From Geobacter sp. AOG2 (lineage in GTDB: Bacteria; Desulfobacterota; Desulfuromonadia; Geobacterales; Pseudopelobacteraceae): a stretch of DNA of 64,000 bases. The stretch spans positions 528,049 through 592,048 of the forward strand of contig NZ_BLJA01000001.1 in assembly GCF_019972295.1 (NCBI RefSeq). Direction: 5' to 3'. Made by a program: the position numbers and the translations under genes. Below the pieces are notes generated by a model that saw only the letters and a program-made list of their open reading frames with translations, was not told the origin of the DNA and ran no database searches. Of this stretch, positions 1 through 9,757 are shown piece by piece (the stretch's first letter is position 1; each line of letters begins with the position of its first letter).

Positions 1-878
1 AGGAGGCCAACTGTTATCAGTGCCATTCGGCAACCGGCGGGGCGGCGGATATAGCAACCGTAACCAACAAGTTCTACAATCATCCCGTGAGCGCGACCAC
101 CGGCGTCCACGACCCCGGCGAAAATCCGCTGACCGCCTCGAAGCATGTGGAATGCGAAGACTGCCACAACCCCCACCAGGTGCAGACGGCGTCTGCGGCA
201 GCCCCGGCCGTCTCCGGTTCCCTGGTAGGGGTCAAAGGGGTTTCGAGCAGCGGTGCGGTGCTCCCCACAGCCGCCACCAACGAGTTTGAGATCTGTTTTC
301 GGTGCCATGCCGAGAATAGTTTTTACGCCACGCAGACCATCGTCAGGCAGATTCAGGAACTCAATACGCGTCTGGACTTCGATACCTCGAACCCCTCCTT
401 TCACCCCGTGGTGGCCATCGGCAAGGGCGGCAACGTACCAAGCCTGCGCATCCAGTACAGCACCAGCAGTATGATCTACTGCTGCGACTGCCACGCCAAC
501 GACGACAGCAGCCAACCCAAGGGGCCGCACGGTTCCAACTACAAGCATATCCTGGTTGCCCGTTATGAAACCGACATCTACCCGCTCGCCTACAGCGAGG
601 CCAATTATGCCCTCTGCTTCCGCTGCCACGATCAGAATATTGTGCTTGATCCCGCCAAGTCCGCGTTTCCGGCCCACCAGCAACATGTGGTTACCCACCA
701 GGTCCCCTGCTCGGTCTGCCATGACCCCCACGGCGTCCCGCAGGCCCGCGGCGCCACCGTGGCCGCCAACTCCCATCTGATCAATTTCGACCTCCGGTTT
801 GTCACTTCGGGGACATACGATTCCTCCGCCCGGAGCTGTACGGTGAGTTGCCATGCAGCGAATCCCAAGTATTACTGA
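1..878 (+). CDS. multiheme c-type cytochrome, 5' end outside the window
   Basis: The reading frame is open from the first bases of the window, so the gene is truncated at its 5' end. A CYQCH heme site lies upstream of the first in-frame ATG at 87, which shows that this ATG is not the start. The visible part has six CxxCH sites (CYQCH, CEDCH, CFRCH, CCDCH, CFRCH, CSVCH) and a final CTVSCH of the C-x3-CH type. Several are followed by NPH or DPH, as in the doubled-CxxCH cytochromes of Geobacter. It should be a periplasmic or outer-surface electron carrier. The next gene is another large cytochrome of the ExtKL type, which suggests an outer-membrane conduit cluster. The exact family is not recognised. 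Confidence 0.85.
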   Translation, partial: EANCYQCHSATGGAADIATVTNKFYNHPVSATTGVHDPGENPLTASKHVECEDCHNPHQVQTASAAAPAVSGSLVGVKGVSSSGAVLPTAATNEFEICFRCHAENSFYATQTIVRQIQELNTRLDFDTSNPSFHPVVAIGKGGNVPSLRIQYSTSSMIYCCDCHANDDSSQPKGPHGSNYKHILVARYETDIYPLAYSEANYALCFRCHDQNIVLDPAKSAFPAHQQHVVTHQVPCSVCHDPHGVPQARGATVAANSHLINFDLRFVTSGTYDSSARSCTVSCHAANPKYY

Positions 879-1190
879 TAGGGGGCGCTGGATGAGCGAA
901 GGCCGGTTCCCGTACCACACGAGTAGCCATACGCCGCGCTGAACGGGCAATCGGGCCATTTCCCCCTGCGTGGGTTATATCCCCCCTCCGGACGGGTGAA
1001 ATTATTCGAATCGGTCCGAACCCCTCCCCATCAACGAAGCGATCCGCCCAGGAGCGAGAGACGGTGAGGCAGAGGGTATTCACCGCGGTTTGCTCGCGCT
1101 CCACCGGAATAAAATTAATAAAATTCAGTTGGTTAAGCTGATCTTGCCGGGTCCCCTCCCATCATAATTCATTAAACCAAATACATATAT
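879..1190. other. intergenic region between two cytochrome genes
   Basis: No convincing gene is seen. The short open frames here lack ribosome binding sites and family motifs. The stretch is GC-rich up to about 1110 and then turns AT-rich ahead of the hairpin at 1191. Confidence 0.5.
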
Positions 1191-1219
1191 AAAACGTTTG
1201 CCGTATGCAAAGCGTTTTT
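1191..1219 (+). terminator. probable intrinsic terminator
   Basis: An inverted repeat (AAAACGTTTGC / GCAAAGCGTTTT, one bulge, 4-5 nt loop) ends in a run of T. It would end transcription of the upstream cytochrome before the ExtKL-type gene. Confidence 0.5.
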
Positions 1220-1404
1220 GGTCCTGGTTTTGCTAGTTTGAGCTACAGCTCTCTTTCCCTTGCCCGGCCCGCACCCCCATGCGGATCGAGCAGCGTCTGC
1301 CGCACTGCAACCGTTTGATGCGGCAGAGGTACCCGGGCCCCGGTGCTTATCGCCGGTGGTCTTCTTTAGTGCAAAAACACTGCTACGGAAAGGAAATCAA
1401 CTAC

Positions 1405-4400
1405 ATGAAACGATTGAGAATCAAAACGGGCCTGCTGACGGCGACAACCGCTGCCAGCCTGGTCCTGGCGGCAGGCACTTCGTTTGCCGCCCATCCTCCG
1501 GTCACGCTCTATACCTTCGAGGAAATCGGCATGCAAATGGCCGGTGGAGCGAAAGTGCCGGTCCAGGTCGATGCAAACGGCAACGGCATGCCCTACAGCC
1601 CGAAGCAGACCTGCGGCACCGCAGGCTGCCACGTGATGAACGGCGTCGATTACACCTACGACAAGATCTCCGACCACGCGTTCCATTCGAACCAAGGGAG
1701 AAGTGAGTACTCCGATTCTTCCGACGGAAAATTCGATGCCACCAAGAACAAGCCATGGACCCAGTCGACCGCCATGGTCGGCAAGTGGTGAAGCCCCTCT
1801 CTTCGCCAGGTGGCGAACCTCATGAATCAAAATCCCGGCAACTCGACTATCTCCTCATTAAATTACGTTGATAATTTGAGCAATTTCATATCCGGCAGCA
1901 GCAGTACGGTCACCGCCGGTTCAACAACGAACACCGGAAGCCAGTTTACCATGGTCGATCTTTCGGTATGGGACCTGTCGACAACCTGCGGCAGCTGCCA
2001 TCCGGGCGGCGGTTTCGTGGAAAAAGACAGGAACGGTAAACGCTTCAGCATGATGAATCCGGCGGTCGACGGATCCACCCCCTACACCATGACGGTCTTC
2101 GATCAGTATTTTACCGATACGGGACTGCCGAAACACCAGGTCATGATGTCTCCCTGGTCCTACCCGCTCTATATGAACGGCCAGCCGGTCATCACCGATT
2201 CCGGTTGGGGACAGGCCATGACCATGACCATGCCCGACGGAAGCAGCATGCCGGTTTTCGACAAGCAGGTCATGATGCCCAACGTCAAGGAAATGGACTG
2301 CCTGATGTGCCATTTCGACGGTTTCAACAACCTGATGTCATCGGTTATGGCCTACAGCGGCGCTCATAACGCCACGCCGTCGTTCGGCGCCGGTTTTATG
2401 AACATGTTCACGCAAGCCTATGACTTCACGACCGGGTTGCTGACAAAGAACTCCGACAACACCGTGTCCCTTGCCCCGGCGGCTTTGGCCAAGCTGGAAG
2501 CCAATCCCCCAAGTCAGAACTGCCGTAACTGCCATATGCCTTCGGGCCTTAAAGACCTTCCGGACATGATGCGGGACTTCCTCTCCAGCGCCCCGATGGC
2601 CTACACCGGCAGCTTCACGCAATCGTTCACCGGCCTTGCCATGCCGGCCTTCGACTTCAACGCCCCGTTCGGCGCCACGTGGGATTGGGCACTGACTCCA
2701 TATGCGACATCCCCGACCCTGTACATGACCATGACGGGTATCGCCAGTACGACTCCCGGTTTCACCACCACGATTCCGGCAGGATGGCCGTCGGCCATGG
2801 GAAGGTCCGAGTTCAACGCGGCCGCATTTGCCGACTTCTCCACGGCCATGCCCGGCATGAAGCAGTACTTCCTGGGCGGCGGCAACCCCGCCGGCACCGG
2901 TCCGATCTACTATCAGGCCAGCCTTGGCAATGGCATGCAGGATCAGAATGCCCTCAAGAAAGGCGTTGTCCCCTTCCCCCGCGCCGAGTGGTTCAAGCGC
3001 GGCGACCTGTGGGCGCCCGGCTACGACGTGCACCTCACCCTCGAGTGCGCCGGCTGTCACATGAACACCAATACCACCAAGATTGACCGGTTTGCAGCCC
3101 CCACGGATGCAGCCAACCCGAACACCACGTTCGACGGCAAGAGTCTCTGCGATCCGGGTAAAGGCTATGACAGCGCTGCCGGCGTAGAAGGCAATGCAGC
3201 CAAGAGAACCACCGTCAACAGTCAGAATACGGTCAAAAAATGCGAGAACTGCCACGTTACCGGGAAAAACAGCGATGGTGTGGCCATCGATACGTTCGGC
3301 GCTCCCAATCCATTGGCGGCCCATCAGAATGCAGGTCTGCTGGCCAACATCACCCAGGCCGTCAAGACGACCAACGGCAGCAACGAAGTGCCGTTCGTCG
3401 GCAACCATCTTGATGTCATGGACTGCACGGTCTGCCACCTGGCACGCGAGCAGATGGTTGTCCGCGAACTGGACTCCACCTCCGGCAACCGCTATCCCAA
3501 CATGCTTGGATTTGCCGCCGAGCGCGGCATGCTGGGTATGTTCTCCGATCCGGGCATGGGTATTCCGGCGAATACCAACCTGACGAAGTGGGAACCGCTC
3601 TTCACATGGCAGAAAAACGGCAACTATTATAAAACCTTCGACAACACCAGCACCAATACGAGCTGGCGCCGCAAGGTCTATGCCGTGAACATCATTACCG
3701 CAGCGATCTGGAACAACGTGGACCCCGCCGTTGACGCCAATGGCGACGGCGTTACCGGCTCGGGACCGACACACCATGCCGGCGATTATTCCGGCGTCCT
3801 GACCGCCAACTACGATCCCTGGATTGCCCGCGACCTGAAGGCCGGCATGAATTTCGGCCCTTCCGGTTTTGCTCCGATCCCGGTCGGCTTTGGCAACGGC
3901 TCCTACCAGAGCGCCTATGACGCAACCGGCGCTTTCACCGGCGCGTGGAAGTACGTCGGTGTGTACGGCGGCAACGTCGTATTCTCGACACCGGAAGAGA
4001 TCTCGGGTTACAAGGCCTATCGCAACGCCATCAAGGGTTCGGTTGACAACAAGGACTGGACGAACACCCAGCTTGCATTGCTGGGCGGTCCTTACAAGCT
4101 GACCCACGGTGTGCGGCCGACGCGGACCTATGTTCTCGGCACCAGTTGCGCCGACTGCCACTCTTCCACACCGAAAACCTCATTGTTCAAGGGCGATTTC
4201 GATATGCTCGGCACTGCCATCAAGACCACGGCAGGCGCACAGTTCATGCAATCTCCGGCTTCACAACTGGAAGTCGTGGGCTTGAAGGACGATATCGTGA
4301 CCGGAGCCGAATTGTCCACCAAGGCAGGCGGCGCCCTTGAAGTCGAATTCGATGAACTGGGCACCTGGGATGGAAGCACGTTCACCTCGAATGCCGGTGG

Positions 4401-5121
4401 AACCTACAAGAAAGTGAAACCTCTTGACAGGTCCGAGGCTCTTTATCCGATCGACGGCACCTTCACCGACGTCAAAGGGAATACCTATGCCAACCGCACG
4501 GCATGGGTAAACAACTACCTCGCCAATGAAAATGTCATCAATGCGGCGAAGTTCGGAATTGGTGTCAAGCCGTTCGCCAATTTCTCATCCAGTTTCACCG
4601 ATACCGACAAGTCGGCCCCCGGTATCCAGGTCGCCAAAGATGCCGTCCTGCCGTTGGCGGCCTATGCGGCAAAACCCGATGACGCCGGCGTCATCACCTA
4701 CGACTGGACCTCCAGCGACGGGACTGCCATCGCTTCCGGAAAGACCTCCAGCGTAACCTTCAGCACCATCGGCCAGAAGACCATCACCCTGAAGGTGACC
4801 GACGAGAGTGGAAATGTCTCGGTGGCCACACAGCAGGTCGAGGTCGTTGTACCGGTTGCCGATGTCATAACCTGGACGGATAATCCCGGTAACCGGGGCG
4901 GCACGATTACCGCCACGCCGTTGCCGACCCCCAATGACAAGGTCAAGATCATCTGGGGCGACGCCAAATATGACTATGTGACCATCAGCGATGCCCTCTC
5001 CGTCGCCAAGGCCCACACCTACAGTGTGGCGGGGAACAAGACGGTCGAGATTTACGTCTACAAAAACGGTATCCAGAAGGGGTACTTCAAGAAGGTCATT
5101 ACCGTTGACGGCACGAACTAA
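1405..5121 (+). CDS. extKL: ExtKL-type multiheme cytochrome, candidate selenoprotein read through UGA
   Basis: Two open frames, 1405-1791 and 1810-5121, lie in the same reading frame and are separated by a single TGA at 1789-1791. Reading the TGA as selenocysteine gives one 1238-residue protein with Sec at position 129. The start at 1405 follows GGAAAGG and encodes a Sec-type signal peptide ending near SFA-AHP. The downstream frame has no signal peptide or good ribosome binding site of its own, yet it holds most heme sites. Heme motifs are one CGTAGCH (C-x4-CH, residue 70) before the UGA and seven CxxCH after it (CGSCH, CLMCH, CRNCH, CAGCH, CENCH, CTVCH, CADCH). A PKD-like domain lies near residues 1067-1149. 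Geobacter ExtKL is, to my knowledge, described as a multiheme (seleno)protein of an extracellular electron-transfer conduit. The assignment to that family is from memory. Confidence 0.8.
1789..1817 (+). promoter_or_regulatory. in-frame UGA (candidate Sec codon) with SECIS-like hairpin
   Basis: TGA at 1789-1791 is followed by a perfect 6-bp stem, TTCGCC (1802-1807) with GGCGAA (1812-1817), closed by the loop AGGT. Sixteen bases separate the UGA from the loop, and a G occupies the second loop position. Both match the known bacterial SECIS rule (loop 16-37 nt from the UGA, G within the first two loop bases). The hairpin is inside the coding frame, as bacterial SECIS elements are. Confidence 0.7.
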
Positions 5122-5153
5122 ATCAGCCTGAAACAATGTCATACAATGAAATT

Positions 5154-5182
5154 GCCCGGAGGGTTCCCCCTCCGGGCATTGT
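5154..5182 (+). terminator. intrinsic terminator after extKL
   Basis: A perfect 10-bp stem, GCCCGGAGGG with CCCTCCGGGC, has a TTCC loop and is followed by ATTGTTT. Confidence 0.8.
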
Positions 5183-5340
5183 TTATCGGAGAATAATGGT
5201 TTTACGTTACTGCATTGGCCTCACTGGAGATGTTATCGGGTACGTGTTGAAAATTTATTATAGCTGGTAATGTAAAACTCATCTGAGATTTATCTGGCAG
5301 ATAAGTCTTATTAAATAGTTTGTTTGAGCGGAAGGCAATT

Positions 5341-5619
5341 ATGGACTCATATAAATCAATGGCACGTCTCATAAAAATACTTGGTCATCCGGTGCGACTT
5401 AAAATCCTGTCAAATATGATCCATGAATCAAAATGTGTCAGAAACATCTGGGAGTCTCTTGGATTACAGCAGGCTACAGTATCGCAACATATCTCATTAT
5501 TAAAAACAAATGGCATAGTTGAAGGAAGGCGTAAAGGCGGAGAAATGTACTATACTATCAGTAGTCCACTGGCTAAAAGGCTTGTTGATTCATTATCCCG
5601 CAACGATGTCATAACGTAA
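5341..5619 (+). CDS. ArsR-family winged-helix regulator
   Basis: This 92-residue protein has the ArsR winged-helix pattern: an HPVRLKIL segment near residue 17, a recognition helix around QQATVSQHISLLK, and the wing GRRKGGEMYYTI. The ATG at 5341 follows GGAAGG at good spacing; a TTG at 5320 is a less likely start. The usual CVC metal-binding motif in helix alpha-3 is absent, and only one cysteine is visible. The ligand may therefore not be arsenite or a soft metal. It stands between the cytochrome gene and a parvulin lipoprotein in a locally AT-rich stretch. Its target is unknown; autoregulation or control of the flanking genes is an inference. Confidence 0.8.
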   Translation: MDSYKSMARLIKILGHPVRLKILSNMIHESKCVRNIWESLGLQQATVSQHISLLKTNGIVEGRRKGGEMYYTISSPLAKRLVDSLSRNDVIT

Positions 5620-5722
5620 CTATACGATAGTAATCATTCAAGTGAATTTCAAATATACAGCGCCGTCTATTTGTTAAGATTGCTTTGTACCGCAACATAC
5701 ATACCTAGGGAGGATGTTACAT

Positions 5723-6724
5723 ATGCTTTCAAAATCAATAAGTACAATAGGGATATTGCTGTTCTTCATTTCCGCTTGTTCGGTAGCATCGTCAAATATG
5801 ACGCCGCCCTTGCCGACTGCCAAAACATCGGAGACGGATCTGAAGAAAACGGCGGCAAGGGTGAATGACAGAGATATTACCGTCGCCGAACTCAAGCGGG
5901 CTGAAACGGTTTTGATGGCGGGACGGCCCGATTTGCAAATCCCCCCCTATCTGCAAAAAGAATTCGAAAAGCAGGCTCTCAATCAATTGATCGGTGCGGA
6001 GTTGCTTTTTCAGGCCGGCCAGCGGCTTGCCGTCAAAGATCTCGACAAGCGGACGGACGCCAAACTGGCGAAGATCAAAGGCGGTTTCCCCGACGCCAAG
6101 GAGTATGACAAAGCGCTCCAACGTATCGGGATGAACGAAAAAATGCTCCATGACTCTACCCGCCGGGAACTGGTCATTGCCAATTTTATCGACACGAACA
6201 TCTCCCCCAAGATTACGGTCAGCGACGAAGAGATCAAAAAGTTTTATGAGCAGAATCCTGACAAGTTCCGTCAGCCCGAGCAGATCAGGGCCAGCCATAT
6301 CCTGATCGGTGTTGACGGCAAGGCAGGGGTCGAAGAGAAGAAGATCGCGCGCGATAAAGCCGAGAAGCTCCGCAAGGAGCTGTTGGCGGGCGCCGATTTC
6401 GTCAAACTGGCCAAGGAAAACTCGACCTGCCCCAGCAGCAGGCAAGGGGGCGATCTGGGCTACTTCAGCAAAGGCAAAATGGACCCTAAATTCGAACAGG
6501 CCGCTTTTGCTCTCGAACCGGGAGGCCTAAGCAATGTGGTGGAGACCCGGTTTGGCTATCATATCATCAAGTTGCTGAACCGGAAAAAAGCAGAGACGGT
6601 CTCCTTGGCCGAAGCCAGGGAAAAGATCGAGGATTACCTCAGAACCCAAAAAACGAATGTGGCTATTGGAGATTTTGTCGGCGAAGCTCGCAAGAGCGCC
6701 AAGGTCGACGTGCTGCTGCCATAA
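5723..6724 (+). CDS. PpiC/parvulin-type peptidylprolyl isomerase lipoprotein
   Basis: The 333-residue protein starts with a lipoprotein signal ending in the lipobox ISAC, so it should be a membrane-anchored periplasmic foldase. The N-terminal half resembles the SurA/PrsA chaperone helices (RVNDRDITVAELKRAE). The parvulin domain covers roughly residues 190-290, with the family segments IRASHILI, GGDLGYF and RFGYHIIK. The chosen ATG at 5723 follows AGGGAGG with nine bases between; an in-frame ATG at 5714 overlaps the Shine-Dalgarno sequence. In Geobacter such isomerases often accompany cytochrome or outer-membrane genes, where they could help secreted heme proteins fold. That role is inferred from position only. 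Confidence 0.85.
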   Translation: MLSKSISTIGILLFFISACSVASSNMTPPLPTAKTSETDLKKTAARVNDRDITVAELKRAETVLMAGRPDLQIPPYLQKEFEKQALNQLIGAELLFQAGQRLAVKDLDKRTDAKLAKIKGGFPDAKEYDKALQRIGMNEKMLHDSTRRELVIANFIDTNISPKITVSDEEIKKFYEQNPDKFRQPEQIRASHILIGVDGKAGVEEKKIARDKAEKLRKELLAGADFVKLAKENSTCPSSRQGGDLGYFSKGKMDPKFEQAAFALEPGGLSNVVETRFGYHIIKLLNRKKAETVSLAEAREKIEDYLRTQKTNVAIGDFVGEARKSAKVDVLLP

Positions 6725-6755
6725 TCGCAGCCGCAAACGGTATCTTTATTGGTGA

Positions 6756-6775
6756 GGGGGGGCAAGAGCCCCCCT
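6756..6775. terminator. GC hairpin between convergent genes
   Basis: A run of G pairs with a run of C around the loop CAAGAG. No T tract follows. It lies between the converging isomerase and chemoreceptor genes. Confidence 0.4.
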
Positions 6776-6848
6776 GGGAAATGACCGCCTCGCCCCAAAA
6801 CCCGATCAGATTACGCGAGGCGTTGCCATGATCTTCAATTCGCTGCCG

Positions 6849-9263
6849 TTACAGTCGGAACCATTTGGCGGTGTCATTGAGATCGGAGGCTGTGGCGGCC
6901 AGATTTTCGGAAGACTGCTTGACGTCGACAAAGGCGCTCTTGATCTGCCGGGCGACGTCGGAGATAGTATTCATAACCCTTGAAATTTCATCCGATGTCG
7001 CGGATTGCTGCTGGGCGGCGACGGCGATCCTGCCGATCATGCCGGTAATCTTGTCCATGTTTTCGACAATTTCGTCTATGGACTGTACCGATTCGTTCAC
7101 GATGTTGACAACCTGGTCCACGGAAGAACTCTCTTCCCGAATGAGTTTGACGGCCGTGCCGACACCGGTGTTCATGGATGATACGCTTTCCACGATCTCC
7201 TCGGTCGCTTCGGAGGTCCTGGCGGCGAGTTTGCGCACTTCATCGGCAACTACGGCAAAACCGCGTCCCTGCTCTCCGGCCCGGGCGGCTTCAATTGCGG
7301 CGTTCAACGCCAGCAGGTTGGTCTGATCCGCAATGTCGTTGATGAGCGCGACAATGCCGGTTATTTTCTCCGACTGAGTACCAAGCGTCTCCACCTCCAG
7401 GGCCGAGGATTTTATGGTCTCGGCAAATTGGTTGAGTTGGCTGACGGCGGTATGCATCCTGTCCCGCCCGCGGTTGGCGGTTTCGCGCATCGACGCGGCG
7501 GTATCCGCAGTTTCGTTGGCATTGTTGGATACATCGTTTATGGTCTGGGACATCTCGGTCATGGCGGCGGCAGACTGCTCGATACGCTCGGTCTGCTGCT
7601 CCGTGCTGTTCTCCAGTGTACGCGCCGTGGAAGAGAGTTCCTCCGAACTCCCCGCCAGGGTGTCGGTCGCCACCCCGATCTTTTTGGCAATGTTCTGGAG
7701 GCTGCCCGTCATTGTGGCCATTTCTTTCTGAACCTGGCCGATCTCATCATTGCTTTCCGCGGATATGGTGCAATTCAGGTTGCCGGAAGCTATCTCGCGG
7801 GTTGTGGAAATAAGCCTGGAAAGAGGGCGGGCGATTGCCCGGTACATCCAGATGCCGAAGATAATGCCGGAAAGGACCGCAAGCGCCCCTATGGTCAGGA
7901 TCAGTCCAAGGCTTTTGCGGATCATGGAGTTGACGGCTGCAATCGACTTCTCCTGCTCGCCCTGTGCTACGCTCGACGTTTGCCTGCTTTCCTGGGCTTG
8001 CTGCATGACGATATTCCGGAGTTTCACCGATTCCTGAGACGCAACTTCCTGCATTGCGAGTCTGTTTTTCAGCTTCGGGACTATTCCGCCCTTGGCGGTA
8101 AGGTTCGCATAGACGCCATCCAGGGCAGATATCGTTTTATTCAGCACCGCGAGCTCTTTTACGGCATTAAGTTTTTTGAGATGTTTTTGCAGCTCCGACT
8201 CCGCCTTATGTATTTTTGTGTACTGAGCCGCGATAGTCGCCAAAGTCGTATCTATCTCTTTTTCCGTAGTAGCCGTAAAAAGCCTGGTAACAAGCCCGTC
8301 GACAGATGATCCATACGCCAGTAACTCTGAATTGCTGGAAAGGGCGCTTACCGTAATATTTGCTTGCGCAAACGAGTTGCCGTTTTTACCGGTTATATCT
8401 GCTACTTTTTCACTGATGTTGTCTATTTCGTTGTCAAGGGACCCTATTATTCCATCCAGTTTATCCAGAAGATCGTCAATCATCCCGTCGGCCTTACGAT
8501 TGCCTGCTATTCGCAAGGTAAAATATTCATCAAGTTTTATGGATAAGCTCGCTATTGCGGCCTTTAATTTTTGATTTCCGCGCACATTGCCATTTTGCTG
8601 TAAGCGGTCGAGATGCCCCTTGACTTCGCTTTTGTAGCCCTTGACATTTCCTCGTTGCGATTGAAAGCAGAGGACCATGGTGTCTTTAAGCTGTGCCTTG
8701 GCCATTTCAAGGCTGGTCAGTTTGTCGGCATAGGAGTTCCTGCCTTCAACGAAAGTGACGTATGTGGCGGAACGCGAGGCTTGCAAGGCTTTAACCAGGC
8801 CGTCAAGTTCCTTGAGTTTGGCGATGGTTTCATTCAGATGCTGTGTCGTCGCTTTTGCCGTGTTGTTGGCGTCTTCCTCGGATACTATGCTTGCCGTGAC
8901 GGTTTCGACGAGCCGGTTGAAAATATCTTCCAGTTCGGAATAGGTATTGAATTTTTCGCCGGACATCGACTCGATTGTCGTTTGGGAGGTTTTTACGGTC
9001 TCAAGTGATTTTGCCGCTTCCGCCCTGGCATCATCAAGCTCCTTCTTGAACCTTGATGTGCTCACTTTGACCAAGTCGGCAGTCGCCGCCTGGATGGACC
9101 GTTCATATTCCAGCGTCCTGAGTTGGTATGGTGTGCTTTTTTCCGTGAGATATGCCAGTTTTTCCTTGATAAAGGTCATGCTGACATAGCAAGTAACGGA
9201 AATTATAATTGAAATGCCGGCAACAATCGCAACATTCAAGAAGAGCTTGGTTTTGATCTTCAT
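6849..9263 (-). CDS. methyl-accepting chemotaxis protein
   Basis: This is an 804-residue chemoreceptor. It has an N-terminal membrane segment (residues 6-30), a long, mostly helical periplasmic region up to about residue 440 without a recognised ligand domain, and a second membrane segment ([19 protein letters not shown]). A HAMP domain follows, then a C-terminal signalling domain with the hairpin tip [19 protein letters not shown], which contacts CheA and CheW. The start at 9263 follows GAGGAACT; an upstream in-frame TTG would lengthen the N-terminus by about 20 residues before the membrane helix and is less likely. The long helical sensor is larger than the usual four-helix bundle. The ligand is unknown. 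No che genes adjoin it. Confidence 0.92.
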   Translation of the reverse strand: MKIKTKLFLNVAIVAGISIIISVTCYVSMTFIKEKLAYLTEKSTPYQLRTLEYERSIQAATADLVKVSTSRFKKELDDARAEAAKSLETVKTSQTTIESMSGEKFNTYSELEDIFNRLVETVTASIVSEEDANNTAKATTQHLNETIAKLKELDGLVKALQASRSATYVTFVEGRNSYADKLTSLEMAKAQLKDTMVLCFQSQRGNVKGYKSEVKGHLDRLQQNGNVRGNQKLKAAIASLSIKLDEYFTLRIAGNRKADGMIDDLLDKLDGIIGSLDNEIDNISEKVADITGKNGNSFAQANITVSALSSNSELLAYGSSVDGLVTRLFTATTEKEIDTTLATIAAQYTKIHKAESELQKHLKKLNAVKELAVLNKTISALDGVYANLTAKGGIVPKLKNRLAMQEVASQESVKLRNIVMQQAQESRQTSSVAQGEQEKSIAAVNSMIRKSLGLILTIGALAVLSGIIFGIWMYRAIARPLSRLISTTREIASGNLNCTISAESNDEIGQVQKEMATMTGSLQNIAKKIGVATDTLAGSSEELSSTARTLENSTEQQTERIEQSAAAMTEMSQTINDVSNNANETADTAASMRETANRGRDRMHTAVSQLNQFAETIKSSALEVETLGTQSEKITGIVALINDIADQTNLLALNAAIEAARAGEQGRGFAVVADEVRKLAARTSEATEEIVESVSSMNTGVGTAVKLIREESSSVDQVVNIVNESVQSIDEIVENMDKITGMIGRIAVAAQQQSATSDEISRVMNTISDVARQIKSAFVDVKQSSENLAATASDLNDTAKWFRL

Positions 9264-9757
9264 AGTTCCTCGCATAAACAAAGAATAGATTAGAATAAGC
9301 AGTCTTTGTATTCTAATATCCAATTATATCCATTTTGTTTATATGCATATTTACATTATTTGTTCAGTGCTGTCAAACATCAATGAGCCATTTTATCAAA
9401 TTATGCCTTATAATTTATTACTAGCTTGGTTGCGCACCCGGTTCCCCGGACACAAGATAGGGTAGGCCTTACTAGCTTGTCTTGCTTATCAGAGATTGCT
9501 TAGTCCGAATTTTCCTGCAACAAGTGCCGGGAACCTTGCAGAGGCTGGGTCAAGATTTGAATTCGTTGCCTGGGAGCGTTGGGGTGCCGCAGTTTATGGT
9601 TATTGTGCCGAACGGTTAAGGTGGGGCCGCCAGGGGACGGTAATTCTCAAAAAGAAGGTGGCTTTTTTAAGGCAGAGGGATTTTCTCTTGCTGTTCGTCG
9701 TTTGGGGCAAGCGGGCGGGAAGTTGTGTTTATGGCCATTTCCCGTCGCGTTCGGAGG
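9264..9757. other. intergenic region
   Basis: AT-rich next to the chemoreceptor start, then GC-richer. A short direct repeat (TTACTAGCTTG, near 9418 and 9469) is the only structure seen. No gene is supported. Confidence 0.4.

Noticed and set aside
1219-1234. Possible sigma-54 promoter in front of extKL (TGGTCCTGGTTTTGCT)
   Set aside because: The GG-N10-GC spacing is right, but the -24 element is poor and no UAS pair lies upstream. It also overlaps the end of a terminator hairpin.
2338-4161. Antisense frame of about 607 codons opposite extKL
   Set aside because: Shadow of the cytochrome gene, without ribosome binding site or recognisable domain.
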